Below are positions 1 through 7,481 of a stretch of DNA of 42,409 nucleotides, one piece after another; within the stretch, counting starts at the first letter, position 1, and each line of letters starts with the position of its first letter. A model generated the notes under the pieces. That model saw nothing but the letters and a program-made list of their open reading frames with translations, was not told where the DNA came from and did not search any database. The stretch comes from JANPCX01 sp046049865. GTDB lineage: Bacteria > Pseudomonadota > Gammaproteobacteria > Burkholderiales > Burkholderiaceae_C. The position numbers and the translations under genes were made by a program. The DNA lies in NCBI GenBank assembly GCA_046049865.1, contig JBJOQO010000020.1, positions 1-42,409 of the forward strand. The letters run 5' to 3'.

Positions 1-345
1 TACATCGATGAATGCCTGGCCGGCAAAGAAGGCCCACGCGGCAAAGACTTCAACATGCGCTGGGTGGCCAGCATGGTGGCCGATGTGCACCGCATCCTCA
101 CGCGTGGCGGCGTCTTCCTTTACCCCTGGGACAAACGCGAGCCCGAAAAAGCCGGCAAGCTGCGCCTGATGTACGAAGCCAACCCCATGGCCTTTTTGGT
201 CGAACAAGCCGGTGGCGCCGCCACCAACGGCAAAGAGCGCATCCTCGACCTGCAGCCCAAACTGCTGCATGAACGTGTCAGCGTGGTGCTGGGTTCCAAA
301 AACGAAGTGGACCGCGTCACCGCCTACCACCGCGAGGCGTCCTGA
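1..345 (+). CDS. fbp: Fructose-1,6-bisphosphatase class I, C-terminal part (5' end outside window)
   Basis: The open frame runs in from the left edge and ends in TGA at 343-345, giving the last 114 residues. The segment has the typical C-terminal core of class I FBPase: a GGVFLYP stretch, then KLRLMYEANPMAFLVEQAGG, where the EANPMAF and EQAGG parts line the sugar-phosphate and metal site, and an end of the form LHERVSVVLGSKNEVDRV. The enzyme hydrolyses fructose-1,6-bisphosphate to fructose-6-phosphate in gluconeogenesis and, in autotrophs, the Calvin cycle; it is cytoplasmic. The DAHP synthase gene starts 7 nt after its stop, so the two may be co-transcribed. The N-terminus is not visible, so no statement about full length is possible. 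Confidence 0.95.
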   Translation, partial: YIDECLAGKEGPRGKDFNMRWVASMVADVHRILTRGGVFLYPWDKREPEKAGKLRLMYEANPMAFLVEQAGGAATNGKERILDLQPKLLHERVSVVLGSKNEVDRVTAYHREAS

Positions 346-352
346 GCCCAAC

Positions 353-1474
353 ATGGCACCCTCCCACGACATCCACCACGACCGCGAGGCCGGCAGCAAA
401 GGCAGCACGCTCGACACCACCCGCATCGATGACGTGCGCATCGGCGCGGTGCGCCCCCTGATCACGCCCGCGCTGCTGCAAGAACGTGTACCGGTCAGCG
501 ACGCCACCTTGGCCATGGTGGAAAAAAGCCGGGCCGCCATTGCCGACGTCCTCCATGGCCGCGACGACCGATTGATCGTGGTCGTGGGCCCCTGCTCCAT
601 CCACGACCACGGGCAAGCCATCGACTACGGCAAAAAACTCAAAGTCGCCGCCGACGAATTGCAAGCCGACCTGCTCATCGTCATGCGTGCCTATTTTGAA
701 AAACCCCGCACCACCGTCGGCTGGAAGGGTTACATCAACGACCCCCACCTCGACGGCAGCTTCGCCATCAACGAAGGCTTGGAGCGTGCCCGGCGTTTGC
801 TGTTGGAGCTGACCGAACTCGGTTTGCCCACCGGCACCGAGTTTTTGGATTTGCTCAGCCCGCAATACATTGCCGACCTCATCGCCTGGGGTGCCATTGG
901 CGCGCGCACCACGGAAAGCCAAAGCCACCGCCAACTCGCCTCGGGCCTGAGCTGCCCCGTGGGTTTCAAAAACGGCACCGACGGCAGCCTCAAAGTGGCC
1001 TCCGATGCCGTGCTCGCCGCCCAAGCCAGCCACGCCTTCATGGGCATGACCAAAATGGGCGTGGCCGCCATTTTTGAAACCCGAGGCAATGCCGACTGCC
1101 ACGTCATCCTGCGCGGCGGCAAAACCCCCAATTACAGCGCGGAGCACATCCACGCCGCCGCCGACACCCTGCGCGGGGCCGGCCTGCGTGAGCAGGTGAT
1201 GATCGACGTATCCCACGGCAACAGCAGCAAACAGCACCAGCGGCAAATAACCGTGGCACAGGAAGTGGCCGCGCAGATTGCAGCAGGCGACAAACGCATC
1301 ACCGGCCTGATGATCGAGAGCCACCTCCACGAAGGCCGCCAAGACCTGGTCGAAGGCCAACCCTTGAAGCACGGTGTGTCCATCACCGACGCCTGCATCA
1401 GCTGGGCACAAACTGAACCTGTGCTGCAGACCCTGGCACAAGCCGTGCGTGACCGCCGCCGCCAAGCGGCTTGA
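353..1474 (+). CDS. 3-deoxy-7-phosphoheptulonate (DAHP) synthase, class I
   Basis: This 373-aa protein has the length and motifs of AroF/AroG/AroH-type enzymes: GPCSIHD near residue 80, MRAYFEKPRTTVGWKG, the ARTTESQSHRQLASGL active-site stretch, GFKNGTDG, and the metal-binding DVSHGNSSK region. It condenses phosphoenolpyruvate and erythrose-4-phosphate into DAHP, the first step of the shikimate pathway. The N-terminal RIGAVRPLITPALL segment is the usual oligomerisation and feedback-control region; which amino acid inhibits it cannot be told from sequence alone, so no aroF/G/H symbol is given. An in-frame ATG exists further upstream at 212, but it overlaps the fbp end in another frame. The ATG at 353 gives the family's normal length and is preferred. 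Confidence 0.95.
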   Translation: MAPSHDIHHDREAGSKGSTLDTTRIDDVRIGAVRPLITPALLQERVPVSDATLAMVEKSRAAIADVLHGRDDRLIVVVGPCSIHDHGQAIDYGKKLKVAADELQADLLIVMRAYFEKPRTTVGWKGYINDPHLDGSFAINEGLERARRLLLELTELGLPTGTEFLDLLSPQYIADLIAWGAIGARTTESQSHRQLASGLSCPVGFKNGTDGSLKVASDAVLAAQASHAFMGMTKMGVAAIFETRGNADCHVILRGGKTPNYSAEHIHAAADTLRGAGLREQVMIDVSHGNSSKQHQRQITVAQEVAAQIAAGDKRITGLMIESHLHEGRQDLVEGQPLKHGVSITDACISWAQTEPVLQTLAQAVRDRRRQAA

Positions 1475-1491
1475 GCGTGCAGCGCTGCGTA

Positions 1492-1521
1492 CGCAGCCAG
1501 TCCAGCAACGATCTGGCTGCG
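1492..1521 (+). terminator. Possible terminator hairpin after the DAHP synthase gene
   Basis: The arms CGCAGCCAG (1492-1500) and CTGGCTGCG (1513-1521) pair perfectly around a 12-nt loop, starting 18 nt after the stop codon. There is no T tract after the stem, so intrinsic termination is uncertain; it could be a Rho-assisted or processing hairpin. Confidence 0.4.
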
Positions 1522-1560
1522 CGCAAAACGGGGCGAAAGTCGCAAGCCCGGCCCCTCAGA

Positions 1561-1566
1561 TATAAT
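1561..1566 (+). promoter_or_regulatory. -10 element of the tRNA-Thr promoter
   Basis: A perfect TATAAT lies 11 nt upstream of the first tRNA base, the spacing expected for a stable-RNA promoter. No convincing -35 hexamer was found 16-18 nt further upstream. Confidence 0.6.
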
Positions 1567-1576
1567 GCGAGGCTTC

Positions 1577-1652
1577 GCCGGTGTAGCTCAGTCGGTAGAG
1601 CAGCTCATTCGTAATGAGAAGGTCGGGTGTTCGATTCATCTCTCCGGCACCA
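1577..1652 (+). tRNA. tRNA-Thr (anticodon CGT)
   Basis: The 76-nt sequence folds as a cloverleaf: acceptor arm GCCGGTG/CTCCGGC with one T-T mismatch, a D-arm with GCTC/GAGC, an anticodon arm GCTCA-TTCGTAA-TGAGA with CGT at the anticodon positions, and a T-arm with loop TTCGATT. ACCA is encoded at the 3' end. The anticodon reads ACG threonine codons. It is a single tRNA with its own -10 box and terminator, not part of an rRNA operon. No integrase or attachment repeat was seen next to it. Confidence 0.95.
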
Positions 1653-1659
1653 AACAACA

Positions 1660-1690
1660 AAAGCCAACCCCTGCAGGGTTGGCTTTTTGT
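1660..1690 (+). terminator. Intrinsic terminator of the tRNA-Thr gene
   Basis: The arms AAAGCCAACCC (1660-1670) and GGGTTGGCTTT (1676-1686) pair perfectly around a 5-nt loop. A T-rich run follows directly. It lies 8 nt after the encoded CCA, the classic arrangement. Confidence 0.9.
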
Positions 1691-1806
1691 TTTTGACCGA
1701 GCCCCTCAACAGCACAGACGAATTGTTCGCGGTCGCGATCGAGTCAAAAGCAGAATCGGAGGTCGGTGATCACGCGAAGAATCACGACAGATTTGAGGCA
1801 CTCGCG

Positions 1807-2631
1807 TCACTGACAACCCACTTGCTGAGAAATGGCAGAGGCTGCTTGACGTAAGGCTTTGATGGCGGCTTTGCTGGCGTGTGCATCAAGTACGGCTGTT
1901 GGCCCAAGGGCGATCATGGCGACCACCATGCGGTCAGGTGGCTCGAAGATGGGCGTGGCAAGCGCCGTCACGCCGGGGATGACGGCGTCGCGGCTGACCG
2001 CCACACCCTCGGCGCGGACACGCGCCAACTGGTCTCGCCAGGCCGCAGACCACGTTGCCACATGACGCTTTTCTCCCAACGATTCCGCCCACGCCGCACG
2101 CACCGTCGCTTCGGGCAAATAGGCAGCGAAGAGCTGGCCCGATGCGGTGTTTTGCAAGCTCATGACCGTGCCGTGGCGCATGCTGATGTGCACTGCCGTG
2201 GGTGCGGCCTCGATGCGCACGATGGTGGGGCCTTGTGAACCCCACACGGCCAAGGCCAGCGTCAGGTTCAAGGCCTGCGCCAAGGCGGGCAGTTGCTGGG
2301 TGGCCAGCTGCAGCGGGTCGACTTGTTGCAGGCTCATCAGCCCTAACTGCAGCGCCAATGGCCCCAAACCGTAGTGCCCACTGGCCTCGTCTTGCGTCAC
2401 CAAACCGAGCTTGCCCAAGCTGACCAAATAAGGGTGGGCTTTGGCGGGGCTCATGGCCGCGTGTTCAGCCAGGTCTTTCAGCGGCAACGCACGACCCCGG
2501 TGGGCCAAGGCTTGCAACAACTGGCCGCCCACTTCCATGCTTTGAATGCCGCGTTGAGGTTTGGGGGTGGCAGCTTGGCGGAGTTTGGAGGGCGATGGCA
2601 TTTTTTCGTCAATAACAAACTGATTCGTCAT
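1807..2631 (-). CDS. IclR-family transcriptional regulator, probable regulator of hmgA-fahA
   Basis: The protein (274 aa from the ATG at 2631) shows the IclR layout: an N-terminal winged helix (GIQSMEVGGQLLQAL, then PLKDLAEHAAMSPAKAHPYLVSLGKLGLV) followed by an effector-binding domain ending in VVAMIALGP. It is divergent from hmgA with a gap of about 100 bp. In Pseudomonas putida the homogentisate genes are controlled by an IclR-type protein, HmgR, so the same role is inferred here with homogentisate or a related acid as the likely effector. Start choice is open: ATG 2631, ATG 2601 and GTG 2664 are all in frame and none has a clear ribosome-binding site. The conserved part begins after all three. 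Confidence 0.85.
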   Translation of the reverse strand: MTNQFVIDEKMPSPSKLRQAATPKPQRGIQSMEVGGQLLQALAHRGRALPLKDLAEHAAMSPAKAHPYLVSLGKLGLVTQDEASGHYGLGPLALQLGLMSLQQVDPLQLATQQLPALAQALNLTLALAVWGSQGPTIVRIEAAPTAVHISMRHGTVMSLQNTASGQLFAAYLPEATVRAAWAESLGEKRHVATWSAAWRDQLARVRAEGVAVSRDAVIPGVTALATPIFEPPDRMVVAMIALGPTAVLDAHASKAAIKALRQAASAISQQVGCQ

Positions 2632-2653
2632 TGTATAACTTGCGATGTAAGAT
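2632..2653. promoter_or_regulatory. Candidate operator/promoter region between the IclR gene and hmgA
   Basis: The stretch around TTGTATAACTTGCGATGTAA is an imperfect dyad (12 of 20 positions symmetric), of the size IclR-family proteins bind. A TAAGAT at 2648-2653 could be the hmgA -10 box, but no good -35 was found. This is a weak, position-based suggestion. Confidence 0.3.
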
Positions 2654-2738
2654 GACGCCCTCACGTTTTGGCCGCCCTTTCATCTGCATTGGGAGGCGTC
2701 GCCCACGCTCGCAGTGAGCGCTTCAAGATGGACTCAAC

Positions 2739-4055
2739 ATGACATCGACACCCGACACGCCCCCTTTGCTCAGCGGCTTTGGCAACCACCACCAAAGCGA
2801 AGCCGTGCCGGGCAGCCTGCCCATCGGACAAAACAGCCCGCAGCAGGTGGCGCATGGCCTCTATGCCGAGCTGTTCAGCGGCGCGGCGTTCACAGCGCCG
2901 CGTGCCAGCAATCTGCGCACTTGGCTGTACCGCCGCCAACCGTCGGTGGTGGTGGGTGGCTACAGCGCCCTGCCCCATGCCTTTTGGAAAACCGGGCTGG
3001 CCCAGGGCGAACCTGCGCCACCCAACCCCATGCGCTGGAATCCGGTGGCGGTACCCAGCGAAGCCGTGCAGGCGCTGGATTTCATCGACGGCCTGCGCAC
3101 CCTGGTGGTCAATGGCGACGCCCACATGCAAGCCGGCATGGCCGCACACCTGGTGCTGGCCAACCGATCCATGCAACGCCGTGCACTCATCAACGCCGAC
3201 GGCGAGATGCTGCTGCTGCCGCAGCAAGGCCGCTTGCGCATCACCACCGAATTGGGCGTGCTACAGGTTGCACCAGGTGAGCTGGCCCTGATCCCGCGCG
3301 GCATCGCCTTCAAGGTGGCGCTGCTCGACGGGCCCTCGCGCATTTACGTGGCCGAGAACTACGGTGCCCCGTTCCGCCTGCCCGAGCTGGGCCCCATCGG
3401 CTCGAATGGTCTGGCCAATCCGCGAGATTTTTTCGCTCCTTCGGCAGCGTTCGAGCACGACGATGGAGGCTATGAACTGGTGAAACGTGACGGCGGTCAG
3501 CTCTGGCGCGCAGATGCCAAGGCAACGCCCTTCAATGTGGTGGCTTGGCACGGCAACCTCGCGCCCTACCAGTACGACACGCGCCACTTCATGACCATTG
3601 GGTCGATCAGCGTGGACCACCCGGACCCGTCCATCTTCACGGTGCTGACGTCCCCCAGCGACACCCCAGGCACGGCCAACTGCGACTTTGTCATCTTCCC
3701 GCCGCGCTGGATGGTGGCCGAACACACCTTCCGCCCACCTTGGTACCACCGCAACCTGATGAGTGAGTTCATGGGTTTGATCCATGGCCAGTACGACGCC
3801 AAACCCGAAGGATTCAAACCCGGCGGTGCCAGCTTGCACAACCGCATGGTGCCGCATGGGCCCGACGCGGATGCGTTTGCCCACGCGAGCCAAGCCGTGC
3901 TCGCACCTCAAAAACTCGACCACACCCTGGCCTTCATGCTGGAGAGTCGGTACGCCTTTCGGCCCACGGCCTATGCGCTGCAGGGCGGCGCACTGGACAC
4001 TGGGTATGCCGCGTGTTGGAGCACGCTCAAAGATCAGTTCAAGGACAAAGCATGA
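2739..4055 (+). CDS. hmgA: Homogentisate 1,2-dioxygenase
   Basis: At 438 aa the protein has the normal length of this family. It opens with LLSGFGNHHQSEAVPGSLP, the typical N-terminus, and carries the iron-binding region in the C-terminal cupin: PRWMVAEHTFRPPWYHRNLMSEFMG, which provides His and Glu ligands, and later FKPGGASLHNRMVPHGPD. It opens the ring of homogentisate to maleylacetoacetate, a step in tyrosine and phenylalanine breakdown. Its stop overlaps the fahA start (ATGA), so the two are translationally coupled. The gene for maleylacetoacetate isomerase is not in this window. Confidence 0.97.
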   Translation: MTSTPDTPPLLSGFGNHHQSEAVPGSLPIGQNSPQQVAHGLYAELFSGAAFTAPRASNLRTWLYRRQPSVVVGGYSALPHAFWKTGLAQGEPAPPNPMRWNPVAVPSEAVQALDFIDGLRTLVVNGDAHMQAGMAAHLVLANRSMQRRALINADGEMLLLPQQGRLRITTELGVLQVAPGELALIPRGIAFKVALLDGPSRIYVAENYGAPFRLPELGPIGSNGLANPRDFFAPSAAFEHDDGGYELVKRDGGQLWRADAKATPFNVVAWHGNLAPYQYDTRHFMTIGSISVDHPDPSIFTVLTSPSDTPGTANCDFVIFPPRWMVAEHTFRPPWYHRNLMSEFMGLIHGQYDAKPEGFKPGGASLHNRMVPHGPDADAFAHASQAVLAPQKLDHTLAFMLESRYAFRPTAYALQGGALDTGYAACWSTLKDQFKDKA

Positions 4056-5368
4056 ACTTGCTGCTCGACGAAACCCACGCACCGGACCTGCAAAGCTGGG
4101 TGTCCAGTGCGCAAGCGGCGGACACCGATTTCCCCTTGCAAAACCTGCCTTATGGCCGCTTCCGACGGCTCAACAGCGATGAGTCCCTGCGCATTGGTGT
4201 GGCCATCGGAGATGAGGTGCTGGATTTGCGGCTCGCGGCATCAACGATGGTGTGGCCGTCCGAGTTGTCGGGCGTCATCACGGCCTTGGCAGCCGGCGAA
4301 CTCAAAGCGTTGATGTCGGCGAGCGCGGCCACGCGCCGCCTGATGCGCCGTACCTTGTCCCAAGCACTGCGCACTGGGAGTGCCCAGCAAACAAAACTCG
4401 CCCACTGCCTGGTGCCCATCAAGGATGCCGAGCTGCACCTGCCCTGCGAGGTGGGTGACTACACCGACTTCTACACCGGCATCCACCACGCCACGACGGT
4501 CGGCAAACTCTTTCGTCCCGACAACCCTTTGCTGCCCAACTACAAATGGGTGCCCATTGGTTACCACGGCCGCGCATCCTCCTTGTGCGTCAGCGGCCAA
4601 GCGGTGCGTCGGCCCTGGGGTCAAATCAAGGGCGACGCCGACACGCCTGAATTCGCCCCCACACGCCGCCTTGACCACGAACTGGAACTGGCGGCTTATG
4701 TGGGCCCAGGCAACGGCCTGGGCGAACCCGTGCCCATGGCAAACGCTGAAGACCACCTCTTTGGAATCAGCCTGCTCAACGACTGGTCGGCCCGCGACCT
4801 GCAGGCTTGGGAATACCAACCGCTCGGACCATTTCTCGCCAAAAGCTTCGCCAGCACGTTGTCGCCCTGGGTGGTGACGATGGACGCCTTGGTCCCGTTT
4901 CGTGAGCCCTTCACCCGACCTGCGGGTGACCCTCAACCCCTGGCCTATCTAGACAGTCCAGCCAATCGAGACCATGGCGCGCTGAACATTCAACTCGAGG
5001 TATGGCTACAAACGGCCGCAATGCGCGAACAAGGTCTGGCCGCCACACGGTTGATGCAATCCAACGCCCACGATGCCTACTGGACCTGGGCCCAACTGCT
5101 GACCCATCACAGCAGCAACGGTTGCAATTTACGGCCCGGTGATGTGTTGGGCAGCGGCACCTTGTCAGGCCCTGAGGCCAACCAAGGTGGCTCCATGTTG
5201 GAATTGAGCCAAGGCGGCAAAAAGCCGATCAACTTGCCCAATGGTGAGAGCCGCACTTTCCTGCTGGATGGCGACACCCTCATCCTGCGAGGCAGCGCTG
5301 AGCGCCCCGGAGCGCGGCGCATTGGTTTCGGTGATTGCGCCGCGACGGTCGCGGCGGCGCGGGTCTAG
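4052..5368 (+). CDS. fahA: Fumarylacetoacetase
   Basis: The 438-aa protein starts at ATG 4052, overlapping the hmgA stop by 4 nt, with AAGGA just upstream as ribosome-binding site. It has the FAH layout: an N-terminal SH3-like part (NLPYGRFRRLN), then the catalytic domain with DYTDFYTGIHHATTVG, containing the catalytic His and metal-binding residues, PIGYHGRASS, FGISLLNDWSARDLQAWEYQPLGPF and a C-terminal GTLSGP. It hydrolyses fumarylacetoacetate to fumarate and acetoacetate, the last step of tyrosine catabolism. The product of hmgA must first be isomerised by an enzyme encoded elsewhere. Confidence 0.97.
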   Translation: MNLLLDETHAPDLQSWVSSAQAADTDFPLQNLPYGRFRRLNSDESLRIGVAIGDEVLDLRLAASTMVWPSELSGVITALAAGELKALMSASAATRRLMRRTLSQALRTGSAQQTKLAHCLVPIKDAELHLPCEVGDYTDFYTGIHHATTVGKLFRPDNPLLPNYKWVPIGYHGRASSLCVSGQAVRRPWGQIKGDADTPEFAPTRRLDHELELAAYVGPGNGLGEPVPMANAEDHLFGISLLNDWSARDLQAWEYQPLGPFLAKSFASTLSPWVVTMDALVPFREPFTRPAGDPQPLAYLDSPANRDHGALNIQLEVWLQTAAMREQGLAATRLMQSNAHDAYWTWAQLLTHHSSNGCNLRPGDVLGSGTLSGPEANQGGSMLELSQGGKKPINLPNGESRTFLLDGDTLILRGSAERPGARRIGFGDCAATVAAARV

Positions 5369-5458
5369 AACATCCAAGTCAGCCATCCTGATGACAGGTT
5401 TCCCGGACCGAGGCGCATTGCGAAGCGGTCTCGGGCTCACGTGACCACTCCATCAACC

Positions 5459-5722
5459 TCACGCCGACTTGTTCACGCTGTTGCCCAAATTGGCCGGCGT
5501 GCCGTAGGGCGAGGGCTGGGGAGATGACTTCTCCAGCTCCATCGCCAAACGGCTCAACCACGGAAATCGGGGTGGCAGCGGTTGATTCGTGACCGGATCA
5601 ACCGGCGGCACCGCCGTCGGCTTTTCCTGCAAGGAACGCTCGGTCGCTGTCGCTCCACTGGCGACTGTGGTCGAGGTAGTGGGCGTCAAGGGACCTGAGC
5701 CAGGCACACTGCTGAGGTTCAT
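5459..5722 (-). CDS. Small orphan protein, candidate sigma-28 (flagellar) regulon member
   Basis: This 87-aa protein is not assigned to a family. It has a Ser/Thr/Pro-rich N-terminus (first 45 residues, with TSTTVASGATATERS), then a basic-hydrophobic segment PRFPWLSRLAMELEKSS and a tail ending NLGNSVNKSA. No signal peptide or membrane helix is visible, so it is probably cytoplasmic and partly disordered. TAGGAG lies 6-7 nt upstream of the ATG, an excellent ribosome-binding site. A strong sigma-28-type promoter lies just upstream at 5760-5786. Its neighbours (fahA downstream, ctaB divergent) have no motility role. A function in flagellar assembly or motility is an inference from the promoter only. 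Confidence 0.75.
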   Translation of the reverse strand: MNLSSVPGSGPLTPTTSTTVASGATATERSLQEKPTAVPPVDPVTNQPLPPRFPWLSRLAMELEKSSPQPSPYGTPANLGNSVNKSA

Positions 5723-5759
5723 AGGGCTCTCCTAGAGAAAGAACTTGCACGTATCGAGG

Positions 5760-5786
5760 CTATCGGTGCGAGGTTCGAAAACTTAA
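5760..5786 (-). promoter_or_regulatory. Sigma-28 (FliA) type promoter for the 87-aa orphan
   Basis: Read on the minus strand the site is TTAAGTTT, 11 nt, ACCGATAG. The FliA consensus is TAAAGTTT-N11-GCCGATAA, so the -35 matches 7 of 8, the spacer is exact and the -10 matches 6 of 8 including CCGATA. The expected start of transcription is about 30 nt upstream of the ATG at 5722. Confidence 0.75.
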
Positions 5787-5867
5787 GGGCTTGCGGCAAA
5801 AAAATGTGCCCTGTGGCGCAGGCCCGTAAAATCACGGCATCCAGCCGCACCGGGTTTTACCTTGACG

Positions 5868-5883
5868 GACTAGGGCCTGTTAA
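5868..5883 (+). repeat. Short repeat GACTAGGGCCTGTTAA upstream of ctaB
   Basis: The first 13 bases occur identically at 11821-11833, and AGGGCCTGTTAA is repeated in the palindrome at 31864-31915. All three copies lie at gene borders, which suggests remnants of one repeat family. Confidence 0.5.
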
Positions 5884-5910
5884 AACCAAACCCAACACCT
5901 CCCTCCCGCC

Positions 5911-6834
5911 ATGGCCGACACTTTGACCACGCCCGAAGCGCTGGTCGCCCGTGAATCAAGATTCAAACAGTTTTACGCCCTCACCAAACCGCGTGTGGTG
6001 CAGTTGATCGTGTTTTGTGCGGTGATCGGCATGTTGCTGGCCGTGCCGGGTCTCCCAGACTGGAAATTGGTGCTGGCCGCAACCGTCGGCATTTGGTTGG
6101 TGGCCGCAGCCGCAGCCGCTTTCAATTGCGTGGTGGAACAAAAAATAGATGCCAAGATGGCACGGACCTCGTGGCGGCCCACCGCCAAGGGTCAACTCAC
6201 CAACACCCAGACCTTGACGTTTTCCGCCCTCTTGGGTTTGGCAGGCAGCCTGATTTTGTGGGTTTGGGTCAATCCACTGACGATGTGGCTGACCTTCGCC
6301 ACCTTCGTCGGCTACGCCCTGGTCTACACCCTGATTCTCAAACCCGCCACGCCGCAAAACATCGTGATTGGCGGTGCTTCCGGCGCCATGCCGCCGGTGC
6401 TGGGTTGGGCCGCCATGCGAGGCGACGTGGGGCCGGAAGCCTTGATTCTTTGTTTGATTATTTTTTTATGGACGCCGCCGCATTTTTGGGCTTTGGCGCT
6501 TTACCGCGCAGAGGACTACCGCAAATCGGGACTGCCCATGTTGCCCATCACACACGGCGCGGAGTTCACCAGGCTGCATGTATTTCTCTACACCTTGGTG
6601 CTTTTTGCCGCCACCTTATTGCCTTTTGTTTCCGGCATGAGTGGTTGGATCTACCTCGTCGCCGCCGTGCTGCTGGGGGCTGGTTTCACGGGTTACGCCT
6701 GGAAGTTGTGGAGGCAATACTCCGACACCCTCGCCCGCGCCACATTTCGTTTTTCGATTTGGCATTTGATGCTGCTGTTTGCCGCTTTGCTGCTGGACCA
6801 CTACCTGCACCCACTGTTGTTTGCCCGAGGATGA
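5911..6834 (+). CDS. ctaB: Protoheme IX farnesyltransferase (heme O synthase)
   Basis: The 307-aa inner-membrane protein is rich in hydrophobic helices (eight or nine) and carries the prenyltransferase motif NCVVEQKIDAKMARTSWRP near residues 70-90, plus the second conserved loop with ALYRAEDYRKSGLPMLPITHG. It adds a farnesyl group to heme B to make heme O, needed for aa3/bo-type terminal oxidases. The SCO gene follows after 4 nt, fitting a cytochrome oxidase assembly unit. In related bacteria ctaB usually follows ctaA (COX15) and SURF1 genes; here the upstream 188 bp hold neither. The ATG at 5911 has no clear Shine-Dalgarno sequence, but the conserved sequence begins about 15 residues in, so the start fits. 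Confidence 0.95.
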   Translation: MADTLTTPEALVARESRFKQFYALTKPRVVQLIVFCAVIGMLLAVPGLPDWKLVLAATVGIWLVAAAAAAFNCVVEQKIDAKMARTSWRPTAKGQLTNTQTLTFSALLGLAGSLILWVWVNPLTMWLTFATFVGYALVYTLILKPATPQNIVIGGASGAMPPVLGWAAMRGDVGPEALILCLIIFLWTPPHFWALALYRAEDYRKSGLPMLPITHGAEFTRLHVFLYTLVLFAATLLPFVSGMSGWIYLVAAVLLGAGFTGYAWKLWRQYSDTLARATFRFSIWHLMLLFAALLLDHYLHPLLFARG

Positions 6835-6838
6835 ACCC

Positions 6839-7453
6839 ATGAAAAGACGCCACCTGCTCGGCGTGATCAGCGCCACATCTCTGACAGCGCTGCTGGGTTG
6901 CGACGCTGGCAAACAAGGCCAAAAAGCCGCATCCGCCAGCTTTCGGAGCGTGGACATCACCGGGGCGGACTACGCCCGTGACTTCTCAATGCCCGATGTG
7001 CATGGGCAGCTGCGCACACTGGCTGATTTCAAAGGCAAGGTGACGGTGGTTTTTTTCGGCTTCACCCAATGCCCAGATGTGTGCCCCAGCACCCTGGTCG
7101 AGCTGGCTCAAATCAAAAAATCACTGGGTGCTGACGGTGAACGTTTGCAGGCCGTGTTCATCACGGTGGACCCTGAACGCGATACGCCGGAAATTTTGAA
7201 GGCCTATATGGCCAGTTTTGATCCGAGTTTTGTCGCGCTGCGCGGCACGCCGGAGCAAACTTTGGCCACAGCCAAAGCCTTCAAGGTGTATTTCGCCAAG
7301 TCGCCAGGTAAAACTGAGGGCAGCTACAGCATGGACCACACGGCAGCTTCCTATGTGTTTGACACCAAAGGCCGGGTACGGCTCTTTGCCCGATATGGGC
7401 AACCCTCGGAAGGTTTGATGGCCGATCTAAAGGCCTTGCTGGCAGGGGCTTGA
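6839..7453 (+). CDS. SCO1/SenC family copper chaperone lipoprotein
   Basis: The 204-aa protein starts MKRRHLL and has a lipobox-like TALLGC at about residues 16-21, so it is probably a membrane-anchored periplasmic lipoprotein. The thioredoxin-like domain carries the copper-binding CPDVC motif within GFTQCPDVCPSTL and the conserved distal His in SYSMDHTA; all three ligands are present. SCO proteins deliver copper to the CuA site of cytochrome c oxidase or reduce its cysteines. Linkage to ctaB supports that role. It converges with rpoH, with 28 nt between the stop codons. Confidence 0.93.
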   Translation: MKRRHLLGVISATSLTALLGCDAGKQGQKAASASFRSVDITGADYARDFSMPDVHGQLRTLADFKGKVTVVFFGFTQCPDVCPSTLVELAQIKKSLGADGERLQAVFITVDPERDTPEILKAYMASFDPSFVALRGTPEQTLATAKAFKVYFAKSPGKTEGSYSMDHTAASYVFDTKGRVRLFARYGQPSEGLMADLKALLAGA

Positions 7454-7476
7454 GATCCACAGGGGAGCCCCCTGCC
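7441..7476. terminator. Hairpin between convergent SCO and rpoH genes
   Basis: GGCAGGGGCT (7441-7450) pairs with AGCCCCCTGCC (7466-7476) with one bulged base, and the SCO stop codon lies in the loop. There is no T tract on either strand. It could end both transcripts, but this is uncertain. Confidence 0.4.
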
Positions 7477-7481
7477 GCAGA

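Noticed and set aside
317..1465. Long minus-strand open frame (382 codons) opposite the DAHP synthase gene
   Set aside because: It mirrors a clearly recognised gene; the His/Gly/Val-rich translation is typical of an antisense frame in G+C-rich DNA and has no ribosome-binding site or family.
1577..1652. tRNA-Thr as an integration site for a mobile element
   Set aside because: No integrase gene and no repeated copy of the tRNA 3' end was seen in the window.
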